Source: UBA2882 sp051877575
GTDB taxonomy: Bacteria > Bacillota > Clostridia > Lachnospirales > Lachnospiraceae
DNA: 64,000 nucleotides
NCBI GenBank assembly: GCA_051877575.1
Contig: JBJEJA010000046.1
Span: 19,353-83,352, forward strand
Reading direction: 5' to 3'
Part shown: positions 53,145-62,400 of the stretch, piece by piece
How the letters are laid out: every line of letters begins with the position of its first letter
Position numbering within the stretch: the stretch's first letter is position 1
The notes under the pieces: model-generated
The model's input: only the letters and a program-made list of their open reading frames with translations
What the model was told of the DNA's origin: nothing
The model's database searches: none
Made by a program: the position numbers and the translations under genes

Positions 53145-54084
53145 GATGGTATTCTTGGAGCAACTGTTTTTGAAACTCTGCATTGCAAATACTTTTGGAA
53201 AGATCTTCGATACGGTTGTCAGCAAGGAGCATCTGGTTTAGGTGATTGATAAGGAATTTTTCATTTTCCAGTTGATTTTTTTCCTGTAATACTTTTTGAT
53301 AGTTTTCTTCCAGCTCTTTCTTATAATTCTCCTCGACCCTCTGCCAGTATAAGTAGTCTGCCCTTGCTTCACAACGCAGGCGGATCTGCTCGTCCTGCGA
53401 AAGCTGCAGAATCGTATCTGATGCTTCTTTAATTATAGAATCTTTTTGTGCGAGCATTTTGATCTCCTCCCATGTCGTGGATTTGAAGAGGGAAGCCCAG
53501 TAATCAATATGAAAGAGCCGGTCCTCTTCGGTGGCAAGGTCTGTTTGGGTTAAGTCTAACACAGAAAGTTTCAGTTTGCTACTATAGATTTTGTGATTTT
53601 TAATGTTTGCCAGCATATAGGTGGCATAGAATTCCGGAGCATCCGGAAATAACGTGAAATCAAGGATGCCGATCTGGATAGCGGTTTTTACATAGATATA
53701 ATCTTCGCCACGTTTAAGATTGTCAAAAGAACGGCAAAGATAGCTGAGAGACCGGTCGGTCCAGTTATGCTGGTTGATGACCTGCATTTCGAGATTGATG
53801 ATGGTGTTGTCATTGAGAAGACATCTGATATCCATCAGAAAGTCCTTATTGTCAATGGAAGCACCAAGTATAATGGGATTGAGGATCGTGACGGACAGGA
53901 CTTCCTCCGGTTTCAGATGCAGAAGCGAACATATCAATCCTTTCAGGACGTGATTGTTCTTCTGTAATAATGCACGGAAAAGATAGTCATTTGTCATGGG
54001 GATCTGTACAGGCCCGGTTGCCTGTTCGAGAGTCAGAATCATCTGATTTGATTTGGAAGATATGTCGGAATGATGTGTTTTCAT
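53128..54084 (-). CDS. Rpn/PD-(D/E)XK nuclease family transposase-like protein
   Basis: 318 residues from ATG 54084 (AAAGGACC upstream). Family features: PMTNDYLFRALLQKN start, KDFLMDIRCLLNDNTIINLEMQV, which holds the PD-(D/E)XK active-site Asp and Glu-x-Gln, RSLSYLCRSFDNLKRGEDY, and a Glu/Lys/Gln coiled-coil C-terminus. Such proteins (RpnA-E of E. coli, 'PDDEXK transposase') promote recombination and are often present in many copies. The copy number and the broken neighbour fit mobile behaviour. Confidence 0.88.
   Translation of the reverse strand: MKTHHSDISSKSNQMILTLEQATGPVQIPMTNDYLFRALLQKNNHVLKGLICSLLHLKPEEVLSVTILNPIILGASIDNKDFLMDIRCLLNDNTIINLEMQVINQHNWTDRSLSYLCRSFDNLKRGEDYIYVKTAIQIGILDFTLFPDAPEFYATYMLANIKNHKIYSSKLKLSVLDLTQTDLATEEDRLFHIDYWASLFKSTTWEEIKMLAQKDSIIKEASDTILQLSQDEQIRLRCEARADYLYWQRVEENYKKELEENYQKVLQEKNQLENEKFLINHLNQMLLADNRIEDLSKSICNAEFQKQLLQEYHLIPEE
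53385..53490. repeat. Partial duplicate of the Rpn gene (copy 2, inside the gene)
   Basis: Matches 53018-53123 in direct orientation. See that entry for the protein-level comparison. Confidence 0.85.
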
Positions 54085-54267
54085 AGACGTGGTCCTTTCT
54101 TCTGTGAGTGGGCAGAAACATAAGACAAATATCATGCAATGTGCAGATACTGTCAGATCATGCATGATACTGCCATGCAGCGTCTGTCTTTCAATGTTTT
54201 TGATGTGCAATTAGTTCTTCGTGGAAATGGCGGTCGAAATGACCAAGAATGTTTCCGGAATGGGATG

Positions 54268-54296
54268 ATTATAGCATGATGGTCAGGGAATGTCTA
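54268..54296 (-). promoter_or_regulatory. Promoter of the Rpn gene
   Basis: On the minus strand TAGACA (54296-54291), 17 bp, TATAAT (54273-54268). It leaves a leader of about 180 nt before ATG 54084. The 384-bp gap between the divergent genes also holds the plus-strand promoter at 54312. Confidence 0.65.
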
Positions 54297-54311
54297 TAGC
54301 CGGAAGACAAT

Positions 54312-54340
54312 TTGCTTTCTGCTATAAAATATGATACGAT
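54312..54340 (+). promoter_or_regulatory. Possible promoter of the small charged protein gene
   Basis: TTGCTT (54312-54317), 17 bp, TACGAT (54335-54340). The -10 is imperfect. Leader of about 120 nt. Confidence 0.4.
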
Positions 54341-54468
54341 AATAACAATTAGAGGGAAATAACCGGAGTTAGGTACAGGATGATGTCTGTGTGCATCAGC
54401 TTGTATCTTATTTTTTAAATGAAAATGTAAAATTGTCTGTGCATCGATCAACGAAAGGAAAGAACGAT

Positions 54469-54723
54469 ATGGGAAGAAAGCCATACAAGAGTCCGGAAGA
54501 GATCCAAAAAGAAAAGCTTAAACGAGCAGAATTGGAAGAAGCCATGCATCGTGTGATTTTTCTATGCCAGATAACGGGGATTCCAAAAGAGAGTGCACTC
54601 CAAATTGTGCGTGACAGGTGTTTGACCGGCTATAAGGAGGCGGGGCGTGCTATAGAACGATATTGGCAGGATGGGATAGAGCCTGTTGAAATACCCGGAG
54701 AAGAAACAGAAAAAGAGAAATAG
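54469..54723 (+). CDS. Small charged protein, unknown
   Basis: 84 residues from ATG 54469 with AAAGGAAAG before it. Highly charged and helical: GRKPYKSPEEIQKEKLKRAELEEAMHRVIF and YKEAGRAIERYWQDG. No membrane helix and no recognised domain. It is divergent from the Rpn gene and may be linked to it, but this is only position. Confidence 0.6.
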   Translation: MGRKPYKSPEEIQKEKLKRAELEEAMHRVIFLCQITGIPKESALQIVRDRCLTGYKEAGRAIERYWQDGIEPVEIPGEETEKEK

Positions 54724-54821
54724 CAAGATGTTTTGTTGAAAAATCACAAAAAAAGCATAAAAATTTCTACATGCATTAGAAGAATTTTACATATTTTTTG
54801 TATACGGAATGGTGGGACAAA

Positions 54822-54830
54822 TGTTATAAT
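54822..54830 (+). promoter_or_regulatory. Extended -10 promoter of ppdK
   Basis: TGTTATAAT is a perfect extended -10 (TGnTATAAT), 42 bp before the ppdK start. No good -35 lies at the normal distance, as is usual for this class. Confidence 0.6.
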
Positions 54831-54872
54831 TAGGATAGTGTGTAACACAAATTATTCTAAGGGGGTAAGAAA

Positions 54873-57527
54873 ATGCCTAACAAATGGGTCTACTTATTTG
54901 AAGAAGGAAACGCTGATATGCGTAACCTGCTTGGCGGCAAGGGTGCCAACCTGGCAGAGATGACAAACCTGGGACTTCCGATTCCTCAGGGCTTTACCGT
55001 TACGACAGAAGCTTGTACGGAGTATTATAACAGTGGAAAGACGATTCCGGAGGAAATTCAGAAGCAGATTTTTGATGCGCTTACTACATTGGAGCAAAAA
55101 CAGGGAAAGAAGTTCGGCGATACGGAGAATCCGCTGCTTGTTTCCGTTCGTTCCGGTGCGAGAGCATCCATGCCGGGTATGATGGATACGATTTTAAACC
55201 TTGGTTTAAATGATGTGGCTGTAGAAGGGTTTGCAAAGAAAACAGGTAATCAGAGATTTGCATATGACTCCTACAGAAGATTTATCCAGATGTTTTCGGA
55301 TGTTGTTATGGAAGTTCCCAAATCGCATTTCGAAAGAGTGTTGGATGAGGTAAAGGATAAAAAGAGAGCGGTTCTTGGCAGAGCCGAGGGAGAACCGGTA
55401 TATGATACGGATTTAACCGCTGATGATTTAAAAGAAGTGATAGAAATATTCAAGGGCATTTACAAGGATGCCATGAAAGAAGATTTCCCGCAGGATCCCA
55501 GAGTACAGTTGATGGAAGCTGTCAAAGCGGTATTTCGTTCCTGGGATAACGAGCGTGCAATCGTTTACAGACGTATGAATGATATTCCCGGTGACTGGGG
55601 AACGGCTGTCAATGTACAGGCCATGGTATTCGGTAATATGGGCGATACTTCCGGTACGGGTGTTGCATTTACGCGTAATCCTTCTACCGGTGCGAAAGGC
55701 ATTTACGGCGAGTATCTGATCAATGCACAGGGTGAAGACGTAGTAGCGGGTGTACGTACACCTCAGCCGATTACCAGATTAGAGCAGGATATGCCGGAGT
55801 GTTATAAACAGTTTATGGAAATTGCGGGTAAGCTGGAAGATCATTATCGTGATATGCAGGATATGGAGTTTACCATTGAAGATAAAAAATTATACTTCCT
55901 GCAGACCCGTAACGGCAAACGTACCGCGCAGGCTGCATTACAGATTGCCTGTGATCTGGTTGATGAAGGCAAGATTACACCGGAGGAAGCAGTGCTTCGT
56001 ATCGAAGCAAAATCTCTGGATCAGCTGTTGCATCCGACTTTCAATGCAGAGGCTTTAAAGAATGGCAAGGTGATCGGTCACGGACTTCCGGCATCGCCCG
56101 GAGCTGCTGCCGGTAAAGTATACTTCACGGCAGAGGAAGCAAAGGAAGTGCATGAAAAGACCGGCGACCGCGTTGTATTGGTTCGTCTGGAAACATCCCC
56201 TGAGGATATTGAGGGCATGCATGCCGCAGAAGGTATCCTGACTGTCCGCGGCGGAATGACAAGCCATGCAGCCGTTGTAGCAAGAGGTATGGGCACAGCC
56301 TGCGTATCCGGTTGCGGAGAAATTGCAATCAATGAAGAAGAAAAAGTATTCGAGTTAGGCGGAAATGTCATCAGAGAGGGCGACTATATTTCTCTGGACG
56401 GTTCCACCGGAAACATTTATTTGGGAGATATCAAGACAGAAGAGGCCAGTGTTACCGGCAACTTCGGCAGAATTATGGATTGGGCCGATAAATACCGCAG
56501 ACTGCAGGTACGTACCAATGCAGATACACCGGCAGATGCAGCCAATGCCGTGAAATACGGTGCAGAGGGTATCGGTCTCTGCCGTACCGAGCATATGTTC
56601 TTTGAGCCGGACAGAATTCCCAAGATTCGTCAGATGATTTTGGCAAGAACCCAGGAACAGAGAGAAAAAGCGCTCAATGCCTTGATTCCTTATCAGAAAG
56701 GCGATTTTAAAGCTTTATATGAAGTAATGGAAGGAAGACCGGTTACCATCCGTTTCTTAGACCCGCCGCTTCATGAGTTTGTTCCTACGGAGCAGGGCGA
56801 TATTGATGATCTGGCTGTGGAAATGCTGATGACGGCAGAAGATGTTCAGGAAATCTGCGATTCCCTTCATGAATTCAATCCGATGATGGGTCACAGAGGA
56901 TGCCGACTGGCAGTTACATATCCCGAGATTGCCAGAATGCAGACCAGAGCGGTTATGGAAGCTGCCATTGAGGTTAAACAGGAGAAAGGCTATGATATCG
57001 TTCCGGAGATTATGATTCCGCTTGTAGGTGAGAAGAAAGAGTTGAAATTCGTAAAAGATGTTGTTGTTGAGGTTGCGGAGCAGGTTAAGAAAGAAAAGAA
57101 TTCCGATATCAAGTATCATATCGGTACGATGATCGAGATTCCGCGTGCTGCACTCCTGGCGAATGAAATTGCGGAAGAAGCAGAGTTCTTCTCCTTCGGT
57201 ACCAACGATCTGACTCAGATGACCTTTGGTTTCTCCAGAGATGATGCGGGTAAATTCTTAGGCGATTATTACAAGAACAAGATTTATGAATCCGATCCTT
57301 TCGCAAGACTGGATCAGAAGGGTGTTGGCCAGCTGGTACAGATGGCCGCAGAGAAAGGACGCGCTACCAGACCGGATATTAAGCTCGGTATCTGTGGTGA
57401 GCATGGCGGCGATCCCAGCAGTGTAGAGTTCTGCCACAAGGTTGGACTTACTTACGTATCCTGTTCACCGTTCCGTGTGCCGATTGCCAGACTGGCAGCA
57501 GCGCAGGCAGCTATTGCCCAGAAGTGA
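54873..57527 (+). CDS. ppdK: Pyruvate, phosphate dikinase
   Basis: 884 residues, full length. Interconverts pyruvate + ATP + Pi with PEP + AMP + PPi. The N-terminal ATP-grasp domain has LGGKGANLAEM and SVRSGARASMPGMMDT. The swivelling phosphohistidine domain has GGMTSHAAVVARGMG with the catalytic His. The C-terminal PEP/pyruvate barrel has FGTNDLTQMTFGFSRDD and the catalytic Cys in GICGEHGGDP. In anaerobes it often serves glycolysis with PPi. GGGGG site upstream; terminator after. Confidence 0.97.
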   Translation: MPNKWVYLFEEGNADMRNLLGGKGANLAEMTNLGLPIPQGFTVTTEACTEYYNSGKTIPEEIQKQIFDALTTLEQKQGKKFGDTENPLLVSVRSGARASMPGMMDTILNLGLNDVAVEGFAKKTGNQRFAYDSYRRFIQMFSDVVMEVPKSHFERVLDEVKDKKRAVLGRAEGEPVYDTDLTADDLKEVIEIFKGIYKDAMKEDFPQDPRVQLMEAVKAVFRSWDNERAIVYRRMNDIPGDWGTAVNVQAMVFGNMGDTSGTGVAFTRNPSTGAKGIYGEYLINAQGEDVVAGVRTPQPITRLEQDMPECYKQFMEIAGKLEDHYRDMQDMEFTIEDKKLYFLQTRNGKRTAQAALQIACDLVDEGKITPEEAVLRIEAKSLDQLLHPTFNAEALKNGKVIGHGLPASPGAAAGKVYFTAEEAKEVHEKTGDRVVLVRLETSPEDIEGMHAAEGILTVRGGMTSHAAVVARGMGTACVSGCGEIAINEEEKVFELGGNVIREGDYISLDGSTGNIYLGDIKTEEASVTGNFGRIMDWADKYRRLQVRTNADTPADAANAVKYGAEGIGLCRTEHMFFEPDRIPKIRQMILARTQEQREKALNALIPYQKGDFKALYEVMEGRPVTIRFLDPPLHEFVPTEQGDIDDLAVEMLMTAEDVQEICDSLHEFNPMMGHRGCRLAVTYPEIARMQTRAVMEAAIEVKQEKGYDIVPEIMIPLVGEKKELKFVKDVVVEVAEQVKKEKNSDIKYHIGTMIEIPRAALLANEIAEEAEFFSFGTNDLTQMTFGFSRDDAGKFLGDYYKNKIYESDPFARLDQKGVGQLVQMAAEKGRATRPDIKLGICGEHGGDPSSVEFCHKVGLTYVSCSPFRVPIARLAAAQAAIAQK

Positions 57528-57591
57528 GTAATTGAAGAAGCCTGATTTTATGCGGCTTTAAGGGCTATTAGCCTATAGGTAATTGAAATTC

Positions 57592-57637
57592 AAAAGACCG
57601 TTTTAGGAACTGTTTGGTTCTTGAAACGGTCTTTTTT
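57592..57637 (+). terminator. Terminator of ppdK
   Basis: AAAAGACCGTTT pairs with AAACGGTCTTTT, with further GAAC/GTTC pairing inside, followed by six T. Confidence 0.9.
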
Positions 57638-57706
57638 CGTATCTTCAATGTTTTTTTGAAAAAATAATAAGATGCCTTTATATATTAGATATTACATATT
57701 ATTGCT

Positions 57707-57730
57707 GATAATAGGGTATGTTTACTTGAA
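57707..57730 (+). repeat. Left boundary repeat of the helicase-methyltransferase module
   Basis: GATAATAGGGTATGTTTACT followed by TGAA. The same 20 bp, then AGAA, occur at 63694-63717 in direct orientation: 23 of 24 bases identical. The pair encloses exactly the two-gene module. Confidence 0.92.
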
Positions 57731-57775
57731 TATCCGAGAAAAAAGTGATATATTTTTCTTGGGAGGTAGTTCATA

Positions 57776-59437
57776 ATGTCTTACGAATACGAACACTCAG
57801 TTACATATGATTTCAAGAAATATAAAGAAAACAAACAGATAGAATTTTCAGCTAATACGAAAACTCAGTTAGACAACTATTATTGTTTAATAAGAGATAT
57901 GGATAAAGCTATAATATTAAGTAATCAAGGAAAACTGGATAAAGATAAGCTTTCCTCTTTGATTACTGAATTATCTCAACAATATGCTTCAATACGTAGT
58001 GAATATATCAAACCTGAAGTGATTACCAAGTACAAATATAAACACGTCGCCTATACGCAGGAAGAGATTGATTTTATCTTTGCATGTAGTTATTTGCTTA
58101 TTGACAAATTTAATTTATCACAAGAACAGATGGCGAAGGTATTTGGATTTAGAAGTAATAAATTTGCTAAACTAGGGATTTTCCCTATAAGATGCCATGA
58201 AGCATACACAAAGTTAGAGGATTTATCAAATAGGAAATCTCTTGTACCTAATAATCCTGAGTCAGAGGGGATTAAGATTGCAAGGTGCATTAATCGAGAT
58301 GTTCAGGCAGTATATGCGTGCTCTGCCTTTGTTGGGATATCTAATATGCTTGATGTGTTTGCAAATATTTCAGCAACAGATACGAAGGCTTATGTCCTTA
58401 CAAGACCAAGTATGGAAACAGAGTATAATTTGATTGAACGCTTGACTGCATATCCAAGATTTCTGTTTGCGACCGCTAACAATTTAGAAAATGTTACAAA
58501 TTGCAAATCAAGACGATATTTTGCTGGAAAGATTAAAGAAGAAGTGATAAGCCTGTTACGAATGAAGGATAATAAGATTCTGAAATATAGTAGATTATGT
58601 AATGACCTTATCGAAGATGGAGAGATTAATGGCGATTTTATTTCTACAGGAAATACAAAAGCATTTCATCGAGAGTTAATCATGTATCGTAATCAGGTAG
58701 CACTTTTGACGGATATACAGGAAGGTTATTACAGTAGTGATTATTTTGAAGACACTTCTTGTGATGAATATGGTCTTGGGGTAGATGATATTGATTTTGA
58801 TATAGATGATGAGGACGTGTTGGTTGAATATTTGCAGAAGAATATTCAAGAATTAAGAGAAAAATTGATTAGTAAGATGTCATTTGCAAATGTGAAATAC
58901 GATACATCAGTTTTTCATGATTATAAGATGTCAATGCTTGCAATGTTACAGGAAAAATATAATCTATATTCCAATTACCAAAGTGGTGTGTGTAATTATC
59001 TTGATGATGACGAAAAGGTTAGGCTTGCATCCATATTCTGGATTCTTGAGGTACTTGGACTTGATGAGACAACTGAAGAAAAAAGAGAGAGTTTGTTAAA
59101 TTATTTGAAAACCAAGCAACTATTGGGGTATGTAGACTCGCTTAATAAAGAAACAAAAAAGTATGGAAACACGCACATCTATTATGAAGAGGATACCTTT
59201 GATGTTCAGTGTATAGTATCAAGATGTACTTCAAAGGATTTGATACATCCAGTTCTTTTATATATTGATGGTGAAGCATATAAGGTAACGGAAGATGTTC
59301 TAAATACACAATTGCTAAATGATAATCTGATATTGGTTATCCGAGATAGGTCTGATTTGGCGAGAAAACGAGGACTAAAGGTTCTTAGTGAAGAACTTGA
59401 TTTATATATGTGGGAGGCAAATGATGGAGAAAATTAA
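57776..59437 (+). CDS. Protein of unknown family, partner of the helicase-methyltransferase
   Basis: 553 residues, GGGAGG upstream. Not recognised. Visible parts: a helical N-terminus (about 1-110), a helix-turn-helix-like stretch (LSQEQMAKVFGFRSNKFAKLG), a mixed middle region, a very acidic patch (DDIDFDIDDEDVL, about 340-355), a helical region, and a C-terminal beta-rich part ending in ELDLYMWEANDGEN. No membrane helix or signal peptide. Its last 14 bases overlap the next gene, so both are translated together and probably act together. About 35% GC, well below the housekeeping genes. Confidence 0.85.
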   Translation: MSYEYEHSVTYDFKKYKENKQIEFSANTKTQLDNYYCLIRDMDKAIILSNQGKLDKDKLSSLITELSQQYASIRSEYIKPEVITKYKYKHVAYTQEEIDFIFACSYLLIDKFNLSQEQMAKVFGFRSNKFAKLGIFPIRCHEAYTKLEDLSNRKSLVPNNPESEGIKIARCINRDVQAVYACSAFVGISNMLDVFANISATDTKAYVLTRPSMETEYNLIERLTAYPRFLFATANNLENVTNCKSRRYFAGKIKEEVISLLRMKDNKILKYSRLCNDLIEDGEINGDFISTGNTKAFHRELIMYRNQVALLTDIQEGYYSSDYFEDTSCDEYGLGVDDIDFDIDDEDVLVEYLQKNIQELREKLISKMSFANVKYDTSVFHDYKMSMLAMLQEKYNLYSNYQSGVCNYLDDDEKVRLASIFWILEVLGLDETTEEKRESLLNYLKTKQLLGYVDSLNKETKKYGNTHIYYEEDTFDVQCIVSRCTSKDLIHPVLLYIDGEAYKVTEDVLNTQLLNDNLILVIRDRSDLARKRGLKVLSEELDLYMWEANDGEN

Positions 59438-62400
59438 GAAATTCAAAGGGAAAATATATGAACCATATCCGCATCAGGTAAAGATTGAAGAAATTTTGGA
59501 ACAGATGAATGATAAGGGTAATTTCAGTACGATAGTAACTGTTCCTACTGGTGGGGGTAAGACAAGAAGTGCAACAGATTTCTGCTTGAAAGCTCTTGAA
59601 AATAGCAATAATAAAGTTTTATGGATGTCAGACACAGTTGATTTATTAGGTCAGGCAATTGGTAGTTTCGAAGAAAATAATAAACTACGTGAACTAAATT
59701 ATCAGTTGGTTTGTGGTACTGCCATTACTAGGGAAAAAGATGGAAGTTTTGGAAGAAGCGGAAAAGGAGCTATTAGCGTATCTGCAGATAAAATTAGTAC
59801 AGAAGCTGATGTTGTTTTTGCAAGTGTAGAGACAGTAGTTCAGGAAAAGAATTATGAGTCTATAGCTAATTGGTTAAGAAAGGTGCAGGAAAATGGAAGA
59901 ATATATTGCATCTATGATGAGGTACACCATATTGGAGCTGAGAAAACTGAAAATTTTTTAAGTAAGCTATTTGGGGTAGCAGATGGAAAAACAGTGCTTA
60001 CTAATTTTGCTCTTGTAGGATTAACGGCTACTGTTTATAGGCACGATTCCCCTATTAAGAGTTTTAATAGATGGTTCAAAGATGGGTATGTTAATGGTCA
60101 GATTTGCAAGGATGATACAATTTATGGAGTAGGTGCGGATACATACATAAATAATCGAGTCGAAGTGACTTCAATTAAGGAACTTACAGATGCTAAGTTG
60201 TTAATGAAACCCAAAATTATTCGTATAGATGATTTTAAAAAAGGTATTCCAGAGACAAATGATGCAGCTATGTCATATCTTTCCGAAAAGATTAAAGCAA
60301 ACTATACGGAAGAGAATTGGAACAAAACAATTGTATTTGTTGATGGTATTGGCAATGCAACGCTTCTAAATAAAAAGTTAGGAGAAGCAGTTCCAAGTTT
60401 TGTATATACTTCTGAAACATTATCTGGGGTAGAGAATGATTTGAATGATTTCAAAAAGACTGATGGTACACCTTGTAAGGTGATGATTGCTGTTGACATG
60501 GTTTCTGAGGGATTCGATGTAAAGGATATTGAGACCATCTATTTGTTTTCAAGAGTAAGCTCACAGATTTTGATTCGTCAGAGAGTTGGACGAGTTCTCC
60601 GTATTGCAAAAAACAAAAAGAAGGCTACAGTTTATTGGCAAAACTATTTTGATTACGAGAAACCTAAAACAATTCCTGAATATACTGGAGATTTCAGTAA
60701 AAATGATTATGAAGAAGATGATTTGGAAATTCAGAGAGATATTGGAAGGTGGAGAAAAGGGTATCAGTTGCCTGCGGGAATGTATCTAGAGGAGTTACCA
60801 AGAGATATAGAGGCTGAAAGAGAGTTTGCTAAAAGATATGAATACTTGCACGTATTGGACTTATTTGGCTTGGATGCGGTATTACATGGCATTGGATATT
60901 TTAAGTTTGATGAGAATAAGATTTATGTTGGAGCTAAAGAAAAGAAGGGCTACAAGCAATTTTATCGGGTCATTGTGTCAGATTATTACAGTCTGCTAAT
61001 GTTGCAGGATAAATATGCAAAGTTTTCCGATTATGCAAAAGCTCTTGGGGTATCGACCGAAGAACTTTTAGAAGATATTAAGCTTAATTGTTTCTATATG
61101 AGTAATTCCTCGTTGAAAGATACAACGGGTAAAATAGCAAATAAAGAATTTAGTGTGTCTGATGACCAGATTAAGAAATTTTATGAATGGGTAATTGCAA
61201 ATGATTTGGTTATGCCGAAATTTGAAGAAATTTCAAGTATAGAATCAGGTAGTGAAACTGAGCCTAAAGAAAACCAGAAAGAATTGGTGATGACAGGAGA
61301 TGATTCTTGCAATATTGCAATTTTTAAAGCATATTTTGAGATGAATAAAAAGAAGCCTGCAAGCGATATATTTGGTGGTATCAAGTTGTACCAAGAATTT
61401 GTTAATCATTCAAAGTGCGAAAGAACAAAGAACACAAAAGTATATCCTGATATTCTTACATACGGTAAAAAATCTGATGTTCTATATTATGAGATGATGT
61501 CAGCACAGGCAATAATGAAAGTCGGTGCGGTGGCAGAGCAACGAGAGCAAGGAACACTTCGTGGTGTTACGGGGAGTATAGCGTTAGTTTCTAAAGATAA
61601 ATCAGGTAAATATGAGGCAACAAGGATGCTTGCAAGAACTACAAAAGATTTGACCGATGATGATTTGTTACTTGCCCAGGCTTTGGTAACTGTACCTAAT
61701 CATATTTGTGTAAAGATAAAGGATGTAAAGGATTACAGAGACATTGTTATTAATTCATTACAAATTGAAGGTATAGATGTTACAGATAAGAAAAAGATTG
61801 CGAGAGAATTTTTAATGGCTCTGGGATATTCACACAATGATGGATTTATTCGAATGCAGGTCGAGTTATTCGGAGAGAAGTTGCCACGTATATTGCAGTA
61901 TGTCATTTATTGTAAGGCATACGATTTGTTGAGTAATTTAGTTTCATATTATAAAAATGAGATACCGCAACCAGAGGCAATAAATGTTCCAGAACTAGAG
62001 AATGCGTACAAAACATTGTTGCAAGATTATGGGGTAAAACAGTTGGATGAAGATTTATGCCCTGTTAAGGATGTATTGACAGATTACAGACCATATATTA
62101 AAGCTGTTAAGTATTATCAGGGAATTAAGCCAGAGTTCTTATGCAGGATGCTTAACGAAATGCTTCGTCTTGGGAAAAAGGAGGGTTTTGTATTTACAGA
62201 TGGATTTGGTGGTTCTGGAACTATTAGTCTGAATATAGACTCTAATCTGAAAATGAAACAGGAATATAATGATTTAGGAATTTTGAATGAAGCTCTGTTC
62301 ATGACATTAAAAAATAACGGAGGACAGGCATTAAAGGACAGAGTTGCAAACTTTATTGATTTGATATTGAATCATACGGGTGATGAAAAAGCGGCACGTG

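Noticed and set aside
53037..53225. 62-codon minus-strand frame next to the Rpn gene
   Set aside because: It contains the duplicated Rpn fragment and overlaps the end of the intact gene in another frame; treated as a relic, not as a gene.
53767..53967. 66-codon plus-strand frame inside the Rpn gene
   Set aside because: Antisense shadow of a conserved coding region without a ribosome site.
57551..57590. Small GGCTATTAGCC hairpin after ppdK as an extra terminator or attachment site
   Set aside because: Short stem, no T run, and the strong terminator directly downstream explains the end of transcription.
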